Below, one piece after another: positions 17,757 to 27,727 of a DNA stretch of 64,000 nucleotides. Made by a program: the position numbers and the translations under genes. Below the pieces are notes generated by a model. It saw nothing but the letters and a program-made list of their open reading frames with translations, had not been told where the DNA came from and did no database searches. The first letter of the stretch is position 1, and every line of letters starts with the position of its first letter. The stretch is from Sphingobium wenxiniae (lineage in GTDB: Bacteria; Pseudomonadota; Alphaproteobacteria; Sphingomonadales; Sphingomonadaceae), in the NCBI RefSeq assembly GCF_007830065.1, contig NZ_VLKK01000006.1:62001-126000 (forward strand). The letters run 5' to 3'.

Positions 17757-19286
17757 TTACAGGACCGCCTTCTCGCGCCGGAACAAGGCCCGGTCGTCCG
17801 GGCCGAAGCCCCAGCGCCAGATAACGAGGCCGTAGACGCCCAATATCGCCGGGATGCCGAACAGCAGTTCGACCCATTCGAAATGGCTCGGCAGCGCGAC
17901 GAAGGCTCCACCCACGATGCAGGCGATGGCGGATGCGCCCAGCAGCGGCCATCGCCATGCATTGATCGGGGCGTTCAGCAGGTGCGAGAGCAGCCGCGCC
18001 TTGACCAGCGCGCCCACGCCCAGCGCCATGCACAGGGCCAGCGCGGGCGCGGCGGCGGTGACCATGTCGGACCATCCCATCCGCCGCGCCACGAGGATGA
18101 GGATGAAGCTCAATCCCGCCTGAAGCGCGATCATGAACAGCGAGATCATCAGGTTTCGGTGCCGCGCGATATAGACCAGCGCGGATTCGCTGACCACGGC
18201 GGTGGCCGCGACGACTTCGGCCAGCAGCAGGAAGGCGAGCGCCCCGGTGCCGCCGACGAAATGCGGGCCGACAAGGCCCATCACCGCTTCGCCGGGGATG
18301 CCGAGCGCCAAGGCGATCCCCGCCTGCGCGGCGATGATCCAGAAGCCGACCTGGCTCACCTGTTTTGCGATGGCGGTCAGGTTGCCTTCCGCCAGATTGC
18401 GGGTGATGACCGGGCCAAGGATCGGATCGAAGCTGGTCTTGAGCTTTTGCGGCAGGGAGGCGACCTGCTGCGCGACATAATAGATACCGATCACCGCCGG
18501 GCTGACGAAGAGGCCCAGTATCGCCATGTCCAGCCGCCGCGATCCCCATTCGACGCCATCCGCCGCCGCCAGCGGCAGGTTACGGCGCGCGAGCCGCCAC
18601 AGGCGCCCCACATCGGGCCGCCAGCCATAGGGGATGCCATAATGGCGGGTCATGGGAATGATCGACGCGACCAGCGCGGCGATCATCGACACCACATAGG
18701 AGAGGATGAGGCCGTCGCGGGTCGAATAGAAGGCGAAGGCGAACGCCCCGATGCTGATCGCCCATGGTTCTATGATGGACCGCGCGCGCACGGTCGCGCC
18801 GATGTCGAAGCGATAGGCGCAGGCGGCCAGCGCCACGTCCGATCCGGCGACCGCGATGACGATCAACGCCAGCAGCCGGTCAAGGCCGTTGATGCCGCTA
18901 TTGGGAAACATGGCCTGCGGAAAGACGACCAGCAGCCCCGCCCCCGCCACGGAAGCGATCAACGTCACCGCCATCGCGTCGGTCACGACATGGGAATGGG
19001 GCCGCTTGGTCTGGGCCAGTGCGCCCGCAAGGCCGCGTTTCAGGCCCAGCGTCGCAAGCTGCGCGATGAACTCCACCACCAGCACGGCATAAGCGAAGCG
19101 GCCCAGCGCATCCGCGCCATACCAGCGCCCGGCGATGAACAGGAACGGCAGGCGCGCGGCCAGACGCAGCAGAAAACCGAAGATATTGGTGCGCCCGCCC
19201 TTGGCAAGCGCCGCAATGTCGTCCTGCGGTGCGGAAGGGGCTGCGTCGGCCGCCAAATTATTATGATCCCCCTGTCGTCTTGTCAT
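17757..19286 (-). CDS. Polysaccharide flippase-like membrane protein (MOP superfamily)
   Basis: A 509-aa protein with about 12-14 hydrophobic segments and the layout of Wzx-type lipid-linked oligosaccharide flippases. A short soluble N-terminus precedes TNIFGFLLRLAARLPFLFIA. IGIYYVAQQVASLPQKLKTSF and DPILGPVITRNLAEG resemble the family's central loop. It probably moves an envelope or exopolysaccharide precursor across the inner membrane. It lies 39 bp downstream of gpsA and is probably co-transcribed with tsaD-gpsA. No glycosyltransferases are adjacent, so the substrate is open. Confidence 0.8.
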   Translation of the reverse strand: MTRRQGDHNNLAADAAPSAPQDDIAALAKGGRTNIFGFLLRLAARLPFLFIAGRWYGADALGRFAYAVLVVEFIAQLATLGLKRGLAGALAQTKRPHSHVVTDAMAVTLIASVAGAGLLVVFPQAMFPNSGINGLDRLLALIVIAVAGSDVALAACAYRFDIGATVRARSIIEPWAISIGAFAFAFYSTRDGLILSYVVSMIAALVASIIPMTRHYGIPYGWRPDVGRLWRLARRNLPLAAADGVEWGSRRLDMAILGLFVSPAVIGIYYVAQQVASLPQKLKTSFDPILGPVITRNLAEGNLTAIAKQVSQVGFWIIAAQAGIALALGIPGEAVMGLVGPHFVGGTGALAFLLLAEVVAATAVVSESALVYIARHRNLMISLFMIALQAGLSFILILVARRMGWSDMVTAAAPALALCMALGVGALVKARLLSHLLNAPINAWRWPLLGASAIACIVGGAFVALPSHFEWVELLFGIPAILGVYGLVIWRWGFGPDDRALFRREKAVL

Positions 19287-19325
19287 TGGCGCCCGATATA
19301 AAAGATAAAAGGCAGCGCGGCGAAC

Positions 19326-20297
19326 TTATTCCGCGCGGATCGGGCGGGCGAGCAGCGCGTCGATCACCTGCGGCAAGGGCGCGGCATCCTCCAGCAGGGC
19401 GCAAACCGCCTCCACCACCGGCATTTCGACGCCCGATGCGCGGGCGGCTTCGCGCAGCACGGGCGCGGTGAACGCCCCTTCCGCCACGGTGCGCCGATGG
19501 GCGAGCAGCGCGGCGGCAGGCTGCCCCTCGCCCAATCCCTTGCCCAAAGAGAAGTTGCGCGAGTTGGTGGAGGAACAGGTCAGCACCAGATCGCCCAGCC
19601 CCGAAAGCCCCGCCAGCGTTTCCACCCGCGCGCCACGCGCAAGGCCAAAGCGCGTCATTTCCGCAAAGCCCCGGCTGATGAGCGCGGCGCGGGCGTTAAG
19701 GCCCAGCCCCGCTCCTTCCGCGACGCCGCAGGCGATGGCGAGCACATTCTTGACCGCGCCGCCAATTTCCGCGCCGATCACATCGTCCGACAGATAGGGG
19801 CGGAAGGCCGGGCGCGCGATCCGCGCCGCGATGCGCGCGGCAAGCGCCGCATCGGCGCAGGCCAGGGTGATGGCCGTAGGCAGGCCTTTTGCCACTTCGC
19901 TGGCGAAGGTCGGGCCGGAGAGGACAGCGATGGGCGATCGGGGCTGGGCCTGCGCGGCAACCTCCGACATCAGCAAATGGGTGCCCGCTTCGATCCCCTT
20001 GGAACAGAGGATCAGCGGCACGCCCGCAGGCGCCTGCGCCACGACGCTCCGCAGATGCTGGGCGGGGCAGACGACGAGCAGCAGGTCGCGGTCGGCCATG
20101 TCGGCCATGTCGCTGGTCGCCTCGATCCCGGCGTTCAGCGAGATGTCGGGCAAATAGAGCGGATTGGCACGGTCGCGGTTCACCGCCTCCACCACATCCG
20201 GCTCCAGCGCCCAGAGCCGCACATGCGCTCCGTCGGCGGCCAGCAATTGCGCCAGCGCCGTGCCCCATGCGCCCGCACCGATCACGCCTGCCCTCAT
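19326..20297 (-). CDS. gpsA: NAD(P)-dependent glycerol-3-phosphate dehydrogenase
   Basis: Reduces dihydroxyacetone phosphate to sn-glycerol-3-phosphate for phospholipid synthesis. It has 323 aa. The Rossmann motif [17 protein letters not shown] is at the N-terminus. [18 protein letters not shown] and the catalytic lysine region [17 protein letters not shown] are present, and [13 protein letters not shown] is in the C-terminal domain. The ATG at 20297 overlaps the tsaD stop by 4 bp, giving the common tsaD-gpsA pair. Confidence 0.96.
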   Translation of the reverse strand: MRAGVIGAGAWGTALAQLLAADGAHVRLWALEPDVVEAVNRDRANPLYLPDISLNAGIEATSDMADMADRDLLLVVCPAQHLRSVVAQAPAGVPLILCSKGIEAGTHLLMSEVAAQAQPRSPIAVLSGPTFASEVAKGLPTAITLACADAALAARIAARIARPAFRPYLSDDVIGAEIGGAVKNVLAIACGVAEGAGLGLNARAALISRGFAEMTRFGLARGARVETLAGLSGLGDLVLTCSSTNSRNFSLGKGLGEGQPAAALLAHRRTVAEGAFTAPVLREAARASGVEMPVVEAVCALLEDAAPLPQVIDALLARPIRAE

Positions 20298-21328
20298 GCT
20301 TTCACCCCCGCGCCGCGCGCCTTTTCCGCATCCGGGTCGAGCGGCCAGCGCGGCCGGGCCGGAATGGAAAGATCGTCCACCAGACCCGCCGCATAACGCT
20401 CCGCCCCGGCCCAGGCGATCATCGCCGCATTGTCGGTGCAAAGCCAGAGCGGCGGCGCGACGAAGGGCAGGTCGAACTCGCCCGCCAGCGCGGTCAGCGC
20501 GCCGCGCACCGCCTGATTGGCGGCGACCCCGCCCGCCACGACCAGAGCGGTGATGCCGGGGCTGGCCTTCAAAGCGCGGCGGGTGCGGTCGATCAGGCAA
20601 TCGACCACGGCCTGCTGGAAGCTGGCGGCGATATCCTCCGAATTGTACTGGCCCGACTGGGCGGCGCGCATGACGGCGCTTTTGAGGCCCGCGAAGGAGA
20701 AATGCGGATCGTCCGTGCCCAGCAGCGGGCGCGGCAGCGGCACGGCGCGGGGATTTCCCTTGGCCGCCGCCTTCTCCACCGCCGGCCCGCCGGGAAAGCC
20801 CAGGCCGAGCAGCTTCGCCGTCTTGTCGAAGGCTTCGCCCGCCGCATCGTCGATGGTGGTGGCAAGGCGCGCATAATCGCCGGGGCCGCGCACATGGAGC
20901 AACTGGCAATGACCGCCCGACACCAGCAGCAGCAGATAGGGGAATTGCAGCGACGGATCGGCAAGGCGCGGGGAGAGCGCATGGCCCTCCAGATGGTTGA
21001 CCGCCACCAGGGGCTTGCCCGCCGCATGGGCCAGCGCCTTGCCGGTGACGAGGCCGACCATGACCCCGCCGATCAGGCCCGGTCCGGCCGTCGCCGCGAT
21101 CACGTCCACATCGCCCAGCGTCAGTTCCGCATCGGCGAGCGCGGCCTCCACCAGGGGGGCCAGCGCCTCCACATGCGCGCGCGCCGCGATTTCGGGCACG
21201 ACGCCGCCATAGGGGCGATGCGCGTCCTCCTGCGTGGCAAGGCGGTGGGCAAGGATCTTCCCCTCGGCCGTCACCAGCGCCGCCGCGGTTTCGTCGCAGC
21301 TTGATTCCAGACCGAGGATGATCGTCAT
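20294..21328 (-). CDS. tsaD: tRNA N6-adenosine threonylcarbamoyltransferase
   Basis: Transfers the threonylcarbamoyl group to A37 of ANN-reading tRNAs. It has 344 aa. The ASKHA-type N-terminus is [15 protein letters not shown]. The metal-binding pair is in [13 protein letters not shown] (HxxxH region), and [21 protein letters not shown] and [13 protein letters not shown] are present. I chose ATG 21328 because GGAAG lies just before it; an ATG four codons earlier has no ribosome site. It is divergent from hemC. Confidence 0.95.
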   Translation of the reverse strand: MTIILGLESSCDETAAALVTAEGKILAHRLATQEDAHRPYGGVVPEIAARAHVEALAPLVEAALADAELTLGDVDVIAATAGPGLIGGVMVGLVTGKALAHAAGKPLVAVNHLEGHALSPRLADPSLQFPYLLLLVSGGHCQLLHVRGPGDYARLATTIDDAAGEAFDKTAKLLGLGFPGGPAVEKAAAKGNPRAVPLPRPLLGTDDPHFSFAGLKSAVMRAAQSGQYNSEDIAASFQQAVVDCLIDRTRRALKASPGITALVVAGGVAANQAVRGALTALAGEFDLPFVAPPLWLCTDNAAMIAWAGAERYAAGLVDDLSIPARPRWPLDPDAEKARGAGVKA

Positions 21329-21372
21329 TGCCGCTTCCATCTAATGCGCCCGACCATTAGAGCAAGCCGCAT

Positions 21373-22299
21373 ATGACAGGAAGTGATCGACCATTGCGCC
21401 TCGGCACCAGAGGTTCCCCGCTCGCGCTGGCGCAGGCGCGCATGACCGTGGAGGCGTTGCGCGCCCGCTTCGGCTGGGCGCGGGACGCCATAGAGACGGT
21501 CGTGGTGCAGACCAGCGGCGACCGGATTCAGGACCGGGCGCTGGCGGAGATCGGCGGCAAGGCGCTGTGGACCAAGGAACTGGACCGGGCGCTGGCGGCG
21601 GGCGAGATCGACTTCGCCGTCCATTCGATGAAGGATGTGGAGACGGTCCGCCCCGACGCCATCCGCATCGCCGCGATGCTGCCGCGCGCCGACGTGCGCG
21701 ACAAGCTGATCGGGACGGAGAGCTTCGCAGCGCTGCCCGCCGATCCGGTGGTGGGAACCAGCTCGCCCCGGCGCGCCGCGCAGGTGAGGCGGCTGCGGCC
21801 GGATGCAAGGATCATCCTGTTCCGGGGCAATGTCGCGACGCGCCTGGGCAAGCTGGCGGCGGGGGAAGCCCATGCCACGCTACTGGCGGCGGCGGGGCTG
21901 GACCGGCTGGAACGGAGCGAGGTGGGGGCGATCATCCCCCTCGACACCATGCTGCCCGCGCCGTCGCAGGGCGCAGTGGGGATCGAGACGCTGAGCGGCA
22001 ATGCGGCGATGCTGGACCTGCTGGGCGCGATCAACGATGCGGACACGTTCGATTGCGTGATGGCGGAACGCGGGGTGCTCAGGGGGCTGGGAGGCACATG
22101 CCATTCGCCCATCGCGGCGCTGGGAGTGCTGGATGGGAGCGCCATCCATCTGCGCGCCGAGATATTGAGCGCGGACGGGCAGGAGACCGTCGCCGGCGAA
22201 GCGCGGATAGCACGGGGCGACATGGAAGCGGCGGAGGCGCTGGGCCGGGTGCTGCTGGATCGCGCCAGCCCGGCCCTGCGCGCCCTGTTCGAGGCGTGA
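21373..22299 (+). CDS. hemC: Hydroxymethylbilane synthase (porphobilinogen deaminase)
   Basis: Polymerises four porphobilinogens to hydroxymethylbilane in tetrapyrrole synthesis. It has 308 aa. The N-terminal RLGTRGSPLALAQA, WTKELDRALAAGEIDFAVHS with the catalytic aspartate, MKDV, VVGTSSPRR and FRGNVATRLGKL are all present. The dipyrromethane-cofactor cysteine is in GGTCHSPIAALG. It is divergent from tsaD, and its TGA overlaps the GTG of hemD, so the next heme step is coupled. Confidence 0.97.
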   Translation: MTGSDRPLRLGTRGSPLALAQARMTVEALRARFGWARDAIETVVVQTSGDRIQDRALAEIGGKALWTKELDRALAAGEIDFAVHSMKDVETVRPDAIRIAAMLPRADVRDKLIGTESFAALPADPVVGTSSPRRAAQVRRLRPDARIILFRGNVATRLGKLAAGEAHATLLAAAGLDRLERSEVGAIIPLDTMLPAPSQGAVGIETLSGNAAMLDLLGAINDADTFDCVMAERGVLRGLGGTCHSPIAALGVLDGSAIHLRAEILSADGQETVAGEARIARGDMEAAEALGRVLLDRASPALRALFEA

Positions 22300-22964
22300 G
22301 GCCGCTCGTCATCCTGCGGCCCGAGCCGGGGGCGGGCAGAACGGCGGACAAGGCCGCGCAATTGGGCCTGATCGTGCGCCGCTGGCCCCTGTTCGAAGCG
22401 AAGGCGCTGTCATGGGAGGCGCCGCCGCCCGGCAGGTTCGACGCCCTGCTGCTGACGAGCGCGCAGGCGGCGCGGCTGGCGGGACCGCACCTTGCCATAT
22501 ATCGCGCCCTGCCCGCTTATGCCGTGGGGAACGCGACGGCGGCGGCGATGGAGAGCGCAGGCCTTGCCGCCGTGACGGCGGGCGAGACGGACGGCACCGC
22601 CATCGCCGCCCGGATCGCGGCGGACGGGCATCGCACGGTGCTCCATCTCACGGGCGTCCACAGCGCGCCGATGGACGCGGGACCGCTCGCCCTCCATCGA
22701 ATCGCCGTTTACGACATGATGGAAACCGATGCCGAGGGGCTGGAAGACGCCATCGGCTCGGAGACGGTCCTGCTGATCCACTCTCCCCGCGCGGGCGAGC
22801 GGCTGGCCGCCCTCCTCCCCTTCGAAAGCCGATCCCGCTTCCACATCGTCGCGATCAGCCCGGCGGCGCTGGCGGCCTGCGGCGGCGGATGGGCAAGCAC
22901 GCGAGCCGCCGAACGGCCCGACGATGACAGGATGCTGGCTCTTGCCCACCGATTGTGCGAATGA
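22296..22964 (+). CDS. hemD: Uroporphyrinogen-III synthase
   Basis: Cyclises hydroxymethylbilane to uroporphyrinogen III. It has 222 aa, at the short end of this poorly conserved family. It starts at GTG 22296 inside the hemC stop. Recognisable elements are LVILRPEPGAGRTADKAAQLG at the start, DALLLTSAQAARL, YAVGNATAAAMESAG and LLIHSPRAGERLAALL. The identification rests on these motifs plus the hemC-hemD-mitofilin order. Confidence 0.9.
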   Translation: MRPLVILRPEPGAGRTADKAAQLGLIVRRWPLFEAKALSWEAPPPGRFDALLLTSAQAARLAGPHLAIYRALPAYAVGNATAAAMESAGLAAVTAGETDGTAIAARIAADGHRTVLHLTGVHSAPMDAGPLALHRIAVYDMMETDAEGLEDAIGSETVLLIHSPRAGERLAALLPFESRSRFHIVAISPAALAACGGGWASTRAAERPDDDRMLALAHRLCE

Positions 22965-22974
22965 GTTGCCCGCC

Positions 22975-23868
22975 ATGGAAGAAAAGCCGCCGATGAGCGA
23001 ACAGGAAAGCGCCGCGATCGCCCCTCCGCCTCCAGCGTCCGTGGCGCGCGGGCGAGTTCCCTGGACGATGCTGATCCTGCTGGCCCTGGCCTTCGTCATC
23101 GGCGTGGCGCTCACCATCTGGGCCACGCCTTTCCTTCAGAAGCGCTGGGGAAGCGCCGGATCGCAGGTCCGGACGGCCGCCGCCCTGCCCGGCGGCGCGG
23201 CAACGTCCGGCAGCGCCATGCGCCCGCTCAGCGCCGACGCCGCGCAGGTGCTCGACGGCCGGGTCGCGCAACTGGAGGAACGGCTCAGCCGCATCACAGT
23301 GGAGGCGCAGGCCGCTTCGGGCTATGCCACCCGCGCAGAAGGACTGCTGGTCGCCTTTGCGGCGCGGCGCGCGCTCGATAACGGCGCGCCGCTCGGCTAT
23401 GTCGAGGGGCAGTTGCGCCTGCGTTTCGGTTCGGCGCAGCCGCGCGCGGTCGCCACGATCATCAATGCTGCGCGTGAGCCGGTGACGCTGGCCGATCTGC
23501 GCAGCGGGCTGGCCGGCATTGCCAGCGAAGTGGTTTCCCCGCCCCGCAACGCAAGCTGGTGGGAGGCGCTGGAGCATGAAGCGCGGGAGCTCATCACCAT
23601 CCACCGCGCATCCACGCCTTCGCCCCGCCCGCAGGCGGCGATGGAGCGCGCCGTCCGCTACATGGACGGAAGCCGCGTCGACGCGGCGCTGAGCGAAGTG
23701 GAGCGGATGCCCGATCGCGCCACCGCCGACCGCTGGATGCAGATGGCGCGGCGCTATCTGGAGGCGCGCCGGGCACTCGACCTCATTGAAACCGCCGCCA
23801 TTCTGGAACCGCGCCCGCTCCAGAGCGCGCAGGCCGGTGCGGCGAATCTCTGGGCAACCGCTCCCTGA
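22975..23868 (+). CDS. Mitofilin/HemX-like single-span membrane protein
   Basis: A 297-aa protein with a short Pro-rich cytoplasmic N-terminus, one membrane segment (WTMLILLALAFVIGVALTIW), a coiled-coil stretch (DGRVAQLEERLSRI) and a helical periplasmic domain ending in the conserved RAVRYMDGSRVDAALSEVER and RYLEARRALDLIETAAI region. This matches the alphaproteobacterial mitofilin-related proteins found after hemD. A role in membrane architecture or heme synthesis is inferred from family and position. ATG 22993, preceded by GGAAGA, is an alternative start. Confidence 0.8.
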   Translation: MEEKPPMSEQESAAIAPPPPASVARGRVPWTMLILLALAFVIGVALTIWATPFLQKRWGSAGSQVRTAAALPGGAATSGSAMRPLSADAAQVLDGRVAQLEERLSRITVEAQAASGYATRAEGLLVAFAARRALDNGAPLGYVEGQLRLRFGSAQPRAVATIINAAREPVTLADLRSGLAGIASEVVSPPRNASWWEALEHEARELITIHRASTPSPRPQAAMERAVRYMDGSRVDAALSEVERMPDRATADRWMQMARRYLEARRALDLIETAAILEPRPLQSAQAGAANLWATAP

Positions 23869-23978
23869 CTGTCACAATCGGCGAACCGAATGCCCACCGC
23901 GATGAACCCCGTGGACGTCCGGCGCGTTTGTCACGAGAATGTCACCTTTGCCCTTGGGGCTACAAGGATATCATTGTC

Positions 23979-24731
23979 GTGCCGCCTTATGCCGATGCCA
24001 TTGCGACTTTCTGGAAGGACCGGTTCGCCGGTCGCCCGAAAGCTGCGGCGCGCCCGCCGATCCAGCATCTGCTCGGCAATGCGTCGCTGCCTTTCGACAT
24101 CGCCCGCACGCGCAAGAGCCGGCTTGACCTCGCCCGCTCCATCAGGGGGGATGGGCGGCATGTGCTGCTGATCCCCGGCCTGATGGCGGGAGAACAACGG
24201 ATGGAGCCGTTGCGCGATGTGCTGAATGCCGCCGGGTTCGACGCGCATGGCTGGGGGCTGGGCCGCAATCTGGGGCCGCGGATCGACAGCCTGGAGCAGA
24301 TCGACCGCCAGGTCGATGCCATTCGCCGGTCGAGCGGCGGGCAGGTGACGCTGGTGGGGTGGAGCCTGGGCGGCCTCTTCGCGCGCGAATATGCGAAGTT
24401 CGCGGCGCACAAGGTCGGCGGCGTGGTGACGATGGGCACGCCCTTTTCCGGCGATCCGCGCGCCAATCATGCCTGGCGGCTCTATCAGTTCGTGTCGGGC
24501 CATTCCGTCGATTGCCCGCCCTTCGCCTGCCGCCGCGAGGAAAAGCCGCCGGTGCCGACCGTGGCGCTATGGTCGCCGCGCGACGGCGTGATCCTGCCCG
24601 AATGCGCGAAGGGCCGGAAGGGAGAGCGCGACCGCGCGATAAAGGTCGATTGCACCCATATGGGCCTTGCCGCTTCGCCCGAAGGCATATTGGCGGTGGG
24701 CCGCGCGCTGGAGGCTATGCGCGCGAACTGA
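23979..24731 (+). CDS. Alpha/beta hydrolase (lipase-like)
   Basis: A 250-aa alpha/beta hydrolase. The nucleophile elbow is GWSLGG (TLVGWSLGGLFAREYAKFAA), the oxyanion turn is in LIPGLMAGEQRMEPL, an acidic residue lies in WSPRDGVI and the histidine is in DCTHMGLAASP. This resembles the lipase/PGAP1-like esterases common in sphingomonads. The GTG at 23979 has AAGGA 8 bp upstream; the frame also opens at ATG 23928 without a ribosome site. Its last 17 bp overlap the convergent gltX gene. The substrate is unknown. Confidence 0.78.
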   Translation: MPPYADAIATFWKDRFAGRPKAAARPPIQHLLGNASLPFDIARTRKSRLDLARSIRGDGRHVLLIPGLMAGEQRMEPLRDVLNAAGFDAHGWGLGRNLGPRIDSLEQIDRQVDAIRRSSGGQVTLVGWSLGGLFAREYAKFAAHKVGGVVTMGTPFSGDPRANHAWRLYQFVSGHSVDCPPFACRREEKPPVPTVALWSPRDGVILPECAKGRKGERDRAIKVDCTHMGLAASPEGILAVGRALEAMRAN

Positions 24732-26049
24732 GCCGCGCCAACGCCGCATCCTTCCCGATCAGCGAGAGCATGCCGGCCATGTCCGGGCCGTGATCCATGC
24801 CCGTCAGCGCCCGGCGCAACGGCAGGAACAGCGCCTTGCCCTTGCGCCCCATCTCCGCCTTGAGCGCATCGGTCAGCGCGCGCCATTCGCCGCCGTCGAA
24901 GGGGATGTCCGCGAGCAGGCGGTGGGCGGCGGACAGGAAATCGCGATCCTCCGCCGCCGGTTCGGGCGCGTCGAAGGGGCCGGTGACGATCCGCCACCAG
25001 TCGGCGGCCTGTGCGACCGTTTCCAGATTGGGGCGGATCGCGTCCCACGCCGCTTCGCCCATGCCGTCGGGCAGGCGGCCGGCCACCGCCGCATAGGGGA
25101 GCATATGGACGATCTTCTGATTGAGGCTCGCCAGTTCGCCCTCGTCGAAGCGCGCGGGGGCGCGGCCGAAATGGGCGAAGTCAAAGCTGTCAATCAGGGG
25201 CCGCACATCGGCGAAGGGTTCGATGGCCACGCTGCTGCCAAGGCGGGCGAGCAGGGAGAGGACGGCCATCGGCTCCAGCCCCATCTCGCGGAAATGCGCG
25301 ACCCCCAGCGATCCGAGGCGCTTGGAAAGCTTTCCCTCGCTGCCGGTCAGCAACGCCTCGTGGGCGAAGGCGGGGAGCGGCGCGCGCAGGGCTGCGAACA
25401 TCTGTATCTGCGTCGCGGTGTTGGAGACATGATCCTCGCCGCGCAACACATGGGTGACGCCCATGGCGATGTCGTCGATCACCGACGGCAGCATATAGAG
25501 CCATGACCCGTCCGCCCGGCGGATGACGGGATCGGATAGCAATTTCGGATCGAACCGCTGCTCGCCCCGGATCAGGTCGGTCCAGACGATGGGCTGCTCA
25601 TGATCCAGCTTGAAGCGCCAATGCGGCTTGCGCCCCTCCGCCTCATGGGCCGCGATCTCCTCCGCCGTCAGGCTGAGGGCCGCGCGGTCGTAAACAGGCG
25701 GCAGGCCGCGCCCCAACAGGACCTTGCGGCGCAGTTCCAGTTCCTGGCTCGTCTCATAGGCAGGATAGACATGGCCCGATGCTTTCAGCGCCTCGAACTG
25801 CTCCTCATAAAGGGCGAAGCGGTCGGACTGGCGCGCTTCATGGTCCCATGCGAGGCCGAGCCATTGGAGGTCGGCGCGGATGGCGTCGGCATATTCCGGG
25901 CGCGAGCGTTCGAGATCCGTGTCGTCCAGGCGCAGCAGGAACTTGCCGCCGCTCTTGCGCGCCCACAGCCAGTTGTGAAGCGCCGCGCGGATATTGCCGA
26001 CATGGAGATGGCCGGTCGGCGACGGCGCGAAACGGGTGATGACAGTCAT
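24715..26049 (-). CDS. gltX: Glutamate--tRNA ligase
   Basis: A class I aminoacyl-tRNA synthetase charging tRNA-Glu, 444 aa. The HIGH-type motif is in FAPSPTGHLHVGNIRAAL, followed by FLLRLDDTDLERSRPEYA. The KMSKS-type loop is KLSKRLGSLGVAHFRE. The anticodon-binding domain is helical and ends near ALARLSSRA. Alphaproteobacteria often have two GluRS genes, one of which may charge tRNA-Gln; which this is cannot be decided here. The ATG overlaps the nadE stop by 4 bp, and the 3' end overlaps the convergent hydrolase gene by 17 bp. Confidence 0.95.
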   Translation of the reverse strand: MTVITRFAPSPTGHLHVGNIRAALHNWLWARKSGGKFLLRLDDTDLERSRPEYADAIRADLQWLGLAWDHEARQSDRFALYEEQFEALKASGHVYPAYETSQELELRRKVLLGRGLPPVYDRAALSLTAEEIAAHEAEGRKPHWRFKLDHEQPIVWTDLIRGEQRFDPKLLSDPVIRRADGSWLYMLPSVIDDIAMGVTHVLRGEDHVSNTATQIQMFAALRAPLPAFAHEALLTGSEGKLSKRLGSLGVAHFREMGLEPMAVLSLLARLGSSVAIEPFADVRPLIDSFDFAHFGRAPARFDEGELASLNQKIVHMLPYAAVAGRLPDGMGEAAWDAIRPNLETVAQAADWWRIVTGPFDAPEPAAEDRDFLSAAHRLLADIPFDGGEWRALTDALKAEMGRKGKALFLPLRRALTGMDHGPDMAGMLSLIGKDAALARLSSRA

Positions 26050-27701
26050 AGGGTCCGGAAAGCATTGGTGATCGGATAGCGGCGGTCGCGGCCGAAATTG
26101 CGGATGCCGAGCTTCACGCCCGGAGGCGCCTGACGCCGCTTATATTCCGCGATGTAGAGCAGCCGTTCGATCCGCGCCACGGTGTCGCGGTCGAAACCCC
26201 GCGCGGCCAGTTGCTCGACCGACAGTTCCTCCTCGACCAGACCGTAAAGGATGGGGTCCAGCACCTCATAGGGCGGCAGGCTGTCTTCATCCTTCTGATT
26301 CTCGCGCAGTTCGGCGGTGGGCGGCTTGGAGATGACGCGTTCGGGCATCACCGGACCGGAAGGGCCGAGGCCGAGCGAGGGCACATTGTCGTTCCGCCAG
26401 CGCGAAAGGTCGAACACCGTGGTCTTGTAGGCGTCCTTCAGCACCGAATAGCCGCCGGCCATGTCGCCATAGATGGTGGCGTAGCCGACCGACATCTCGC
26501 TCTTGTTGCCGGTGGTGAGCAGCATGTGGCCGAATTTGTTGGACAGCGCCATCAACGTGACGCCGCGGATGCGCGACTGGATATTCTCCTCGGTCAGGTC
26601 GCGCTGACGGCCTTCGAACATGCCGGCGAGCATCGCATCGAAAGCGCCTATCCCCGGTTCGATGGGAATGGTGTCATACCGCACGCCCAGCAGGCGGGCA
26701 CATTCCATGCCATCGTCCAGGCTTTCCTGACCGGTGAAGCGCGAGGGCATCATCACGCACCACACCCGGTCCGCGCCCAGCGCGTCGACGGCGACGGCGG
26801 CGGAGAGGGCCGAATCGATGCCGCCCGACAGGCCCAGCACCACGCCGGGAAAGCGGTTGCGGTTCACATAGTCGCGCAGGCCCAGCACCATGGCGTTATA
26901 GATGTCGGCCGGGCGCGGGTCGAGTTCATGCCGCTCGCCGGGAAGGCAGACCCACTGACCGTCCCATTTCTCCCATGTGGTGAGGACGAGTGATTCCTCC
27001 CAGTCCACAAGCTGATGCGCGATGGAGAGGTCCGCGTTCATGACGAAGGACGCGCCGTCGAACACCAGTTCGTCTTGTCCGCCGACACGGTTCACATAGG
27101 CGAGCGGCAATCCCGTTTCGCGCACCCGCGTTCCGGCGACGGCGTTGATCCGGCGGTCGTCCTTGTCGATTTCATAAGGGCTGCCATTGGGACTGATGAG
27201 GATTTCCGCCCCTTCCGCCTTGAGATGCGCCGTGACGAAGGGAAACCAGATATCCTCGCAGATCGGGACGCCCAGCCTGATGCCGCGAAATTCGATCGGC
27301 GCGGGCAGCGGCCCCGGCGCGAACAGGCGCTTTTCATCGAACGTCCCATAATTGGGCAGCTCGCGCTTCTGCCGGATGGCCGTGACCGCGCCATTTTCGA
27401 GCAGCGCCACGACATTGAACAGCACGCCCTGAGAGGCAGCCACCGTGCCCACCAGCATCGCCGGGCCGCCGTCCGCCGTCGCGCGGGCCAGCCGGTCCAG
27501 TTCATGATTGGCGCGGTCGACCAGCGCGGGTTTCAGCACCAGATCCTCGGGCGGATAGCCGATAAGCTGCAATTCGGGATAGACGATCAGGTCCGCGCCC
27601 GCCGCCCTTTCCCGCCATTCCAGCATGGCGTCGGCATTGGCCGCAAGGCCGCCCATGGACTGCGTCATCTGGGCCAGGGCGATCACGAGTTTGTCGGTCA
27701 T
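26046..27701 (-). CDS. nadE: Glutamine-dependent NAD+ synthetase
   Basis: Converts deamido-NAD to NAD using glutamine. It has 551 aa with two domains. The N-terminal nitrilase-like glutaminase (residues 1-260) has the Glu of YPELQLIGYPPEDL, the Lys region KRELPNYGTFDEKRLF and the catalytic Cys in GVPICEDIWFP. The C-terminal synthetase has the P-loop VLGLSGGIDSALSAAVAVDA, LLTTGNKSEMSVGYATIYGD and KDAYKTTVFDLSRW. It is followed directly by gltX and is divergent from prs, another gene of nucleotide-cofactor supply. Confidence 0.96.
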   Translation of the reverse strand: MTDKLVIALAQMTQSMGGLAANADAMLEWRERAAGADLIVYPELQLIGYPPEDLVLKPALVDRANHELDRLARATADGGPAMLVGTVAASQGVLFNVVALLENGAVTAIRQKRELPNYGTFDEKRLFAPGPLPAPIEFRGIRLGVPICEDIWFPFVTAHLKAEGAEILISPNGSPYEIDKDDRRINAVAGTRVRETGLPLAYVNRVGGQDELVFDGASFVMNADLSIAHQLVDWEESLVLTTWEKWDGQWVCLPGERHELDPRPADIYNAMVLGLRDYVNRNRFPGVVLGLSGGIDSALSAAVAVDALGADRVWCVMMPSRFTGQESLDDGMECARLLGVRYDTIPIEPGIGAFDAMLAGMFEGRQRDLTEENIQSRIRGVTLMALSNKFGHMLLTTGNKSEMSVGYATIYGDMAGGYSVLKDAYKTTVFDLSRWRNDNVPSLGLGPSGPVMPERVISKPPTAELRENQKDEDSLPPYEVLDPILYGLVEEELSVEQLAARGFDRDTVARIERLLYIAEYKRRQAPPGVKLGIRNFGRDRRYPITNAFRTL

Positions 27702-27727
27702 GGCCCGGCCCTAAAGCATTTTATCGC

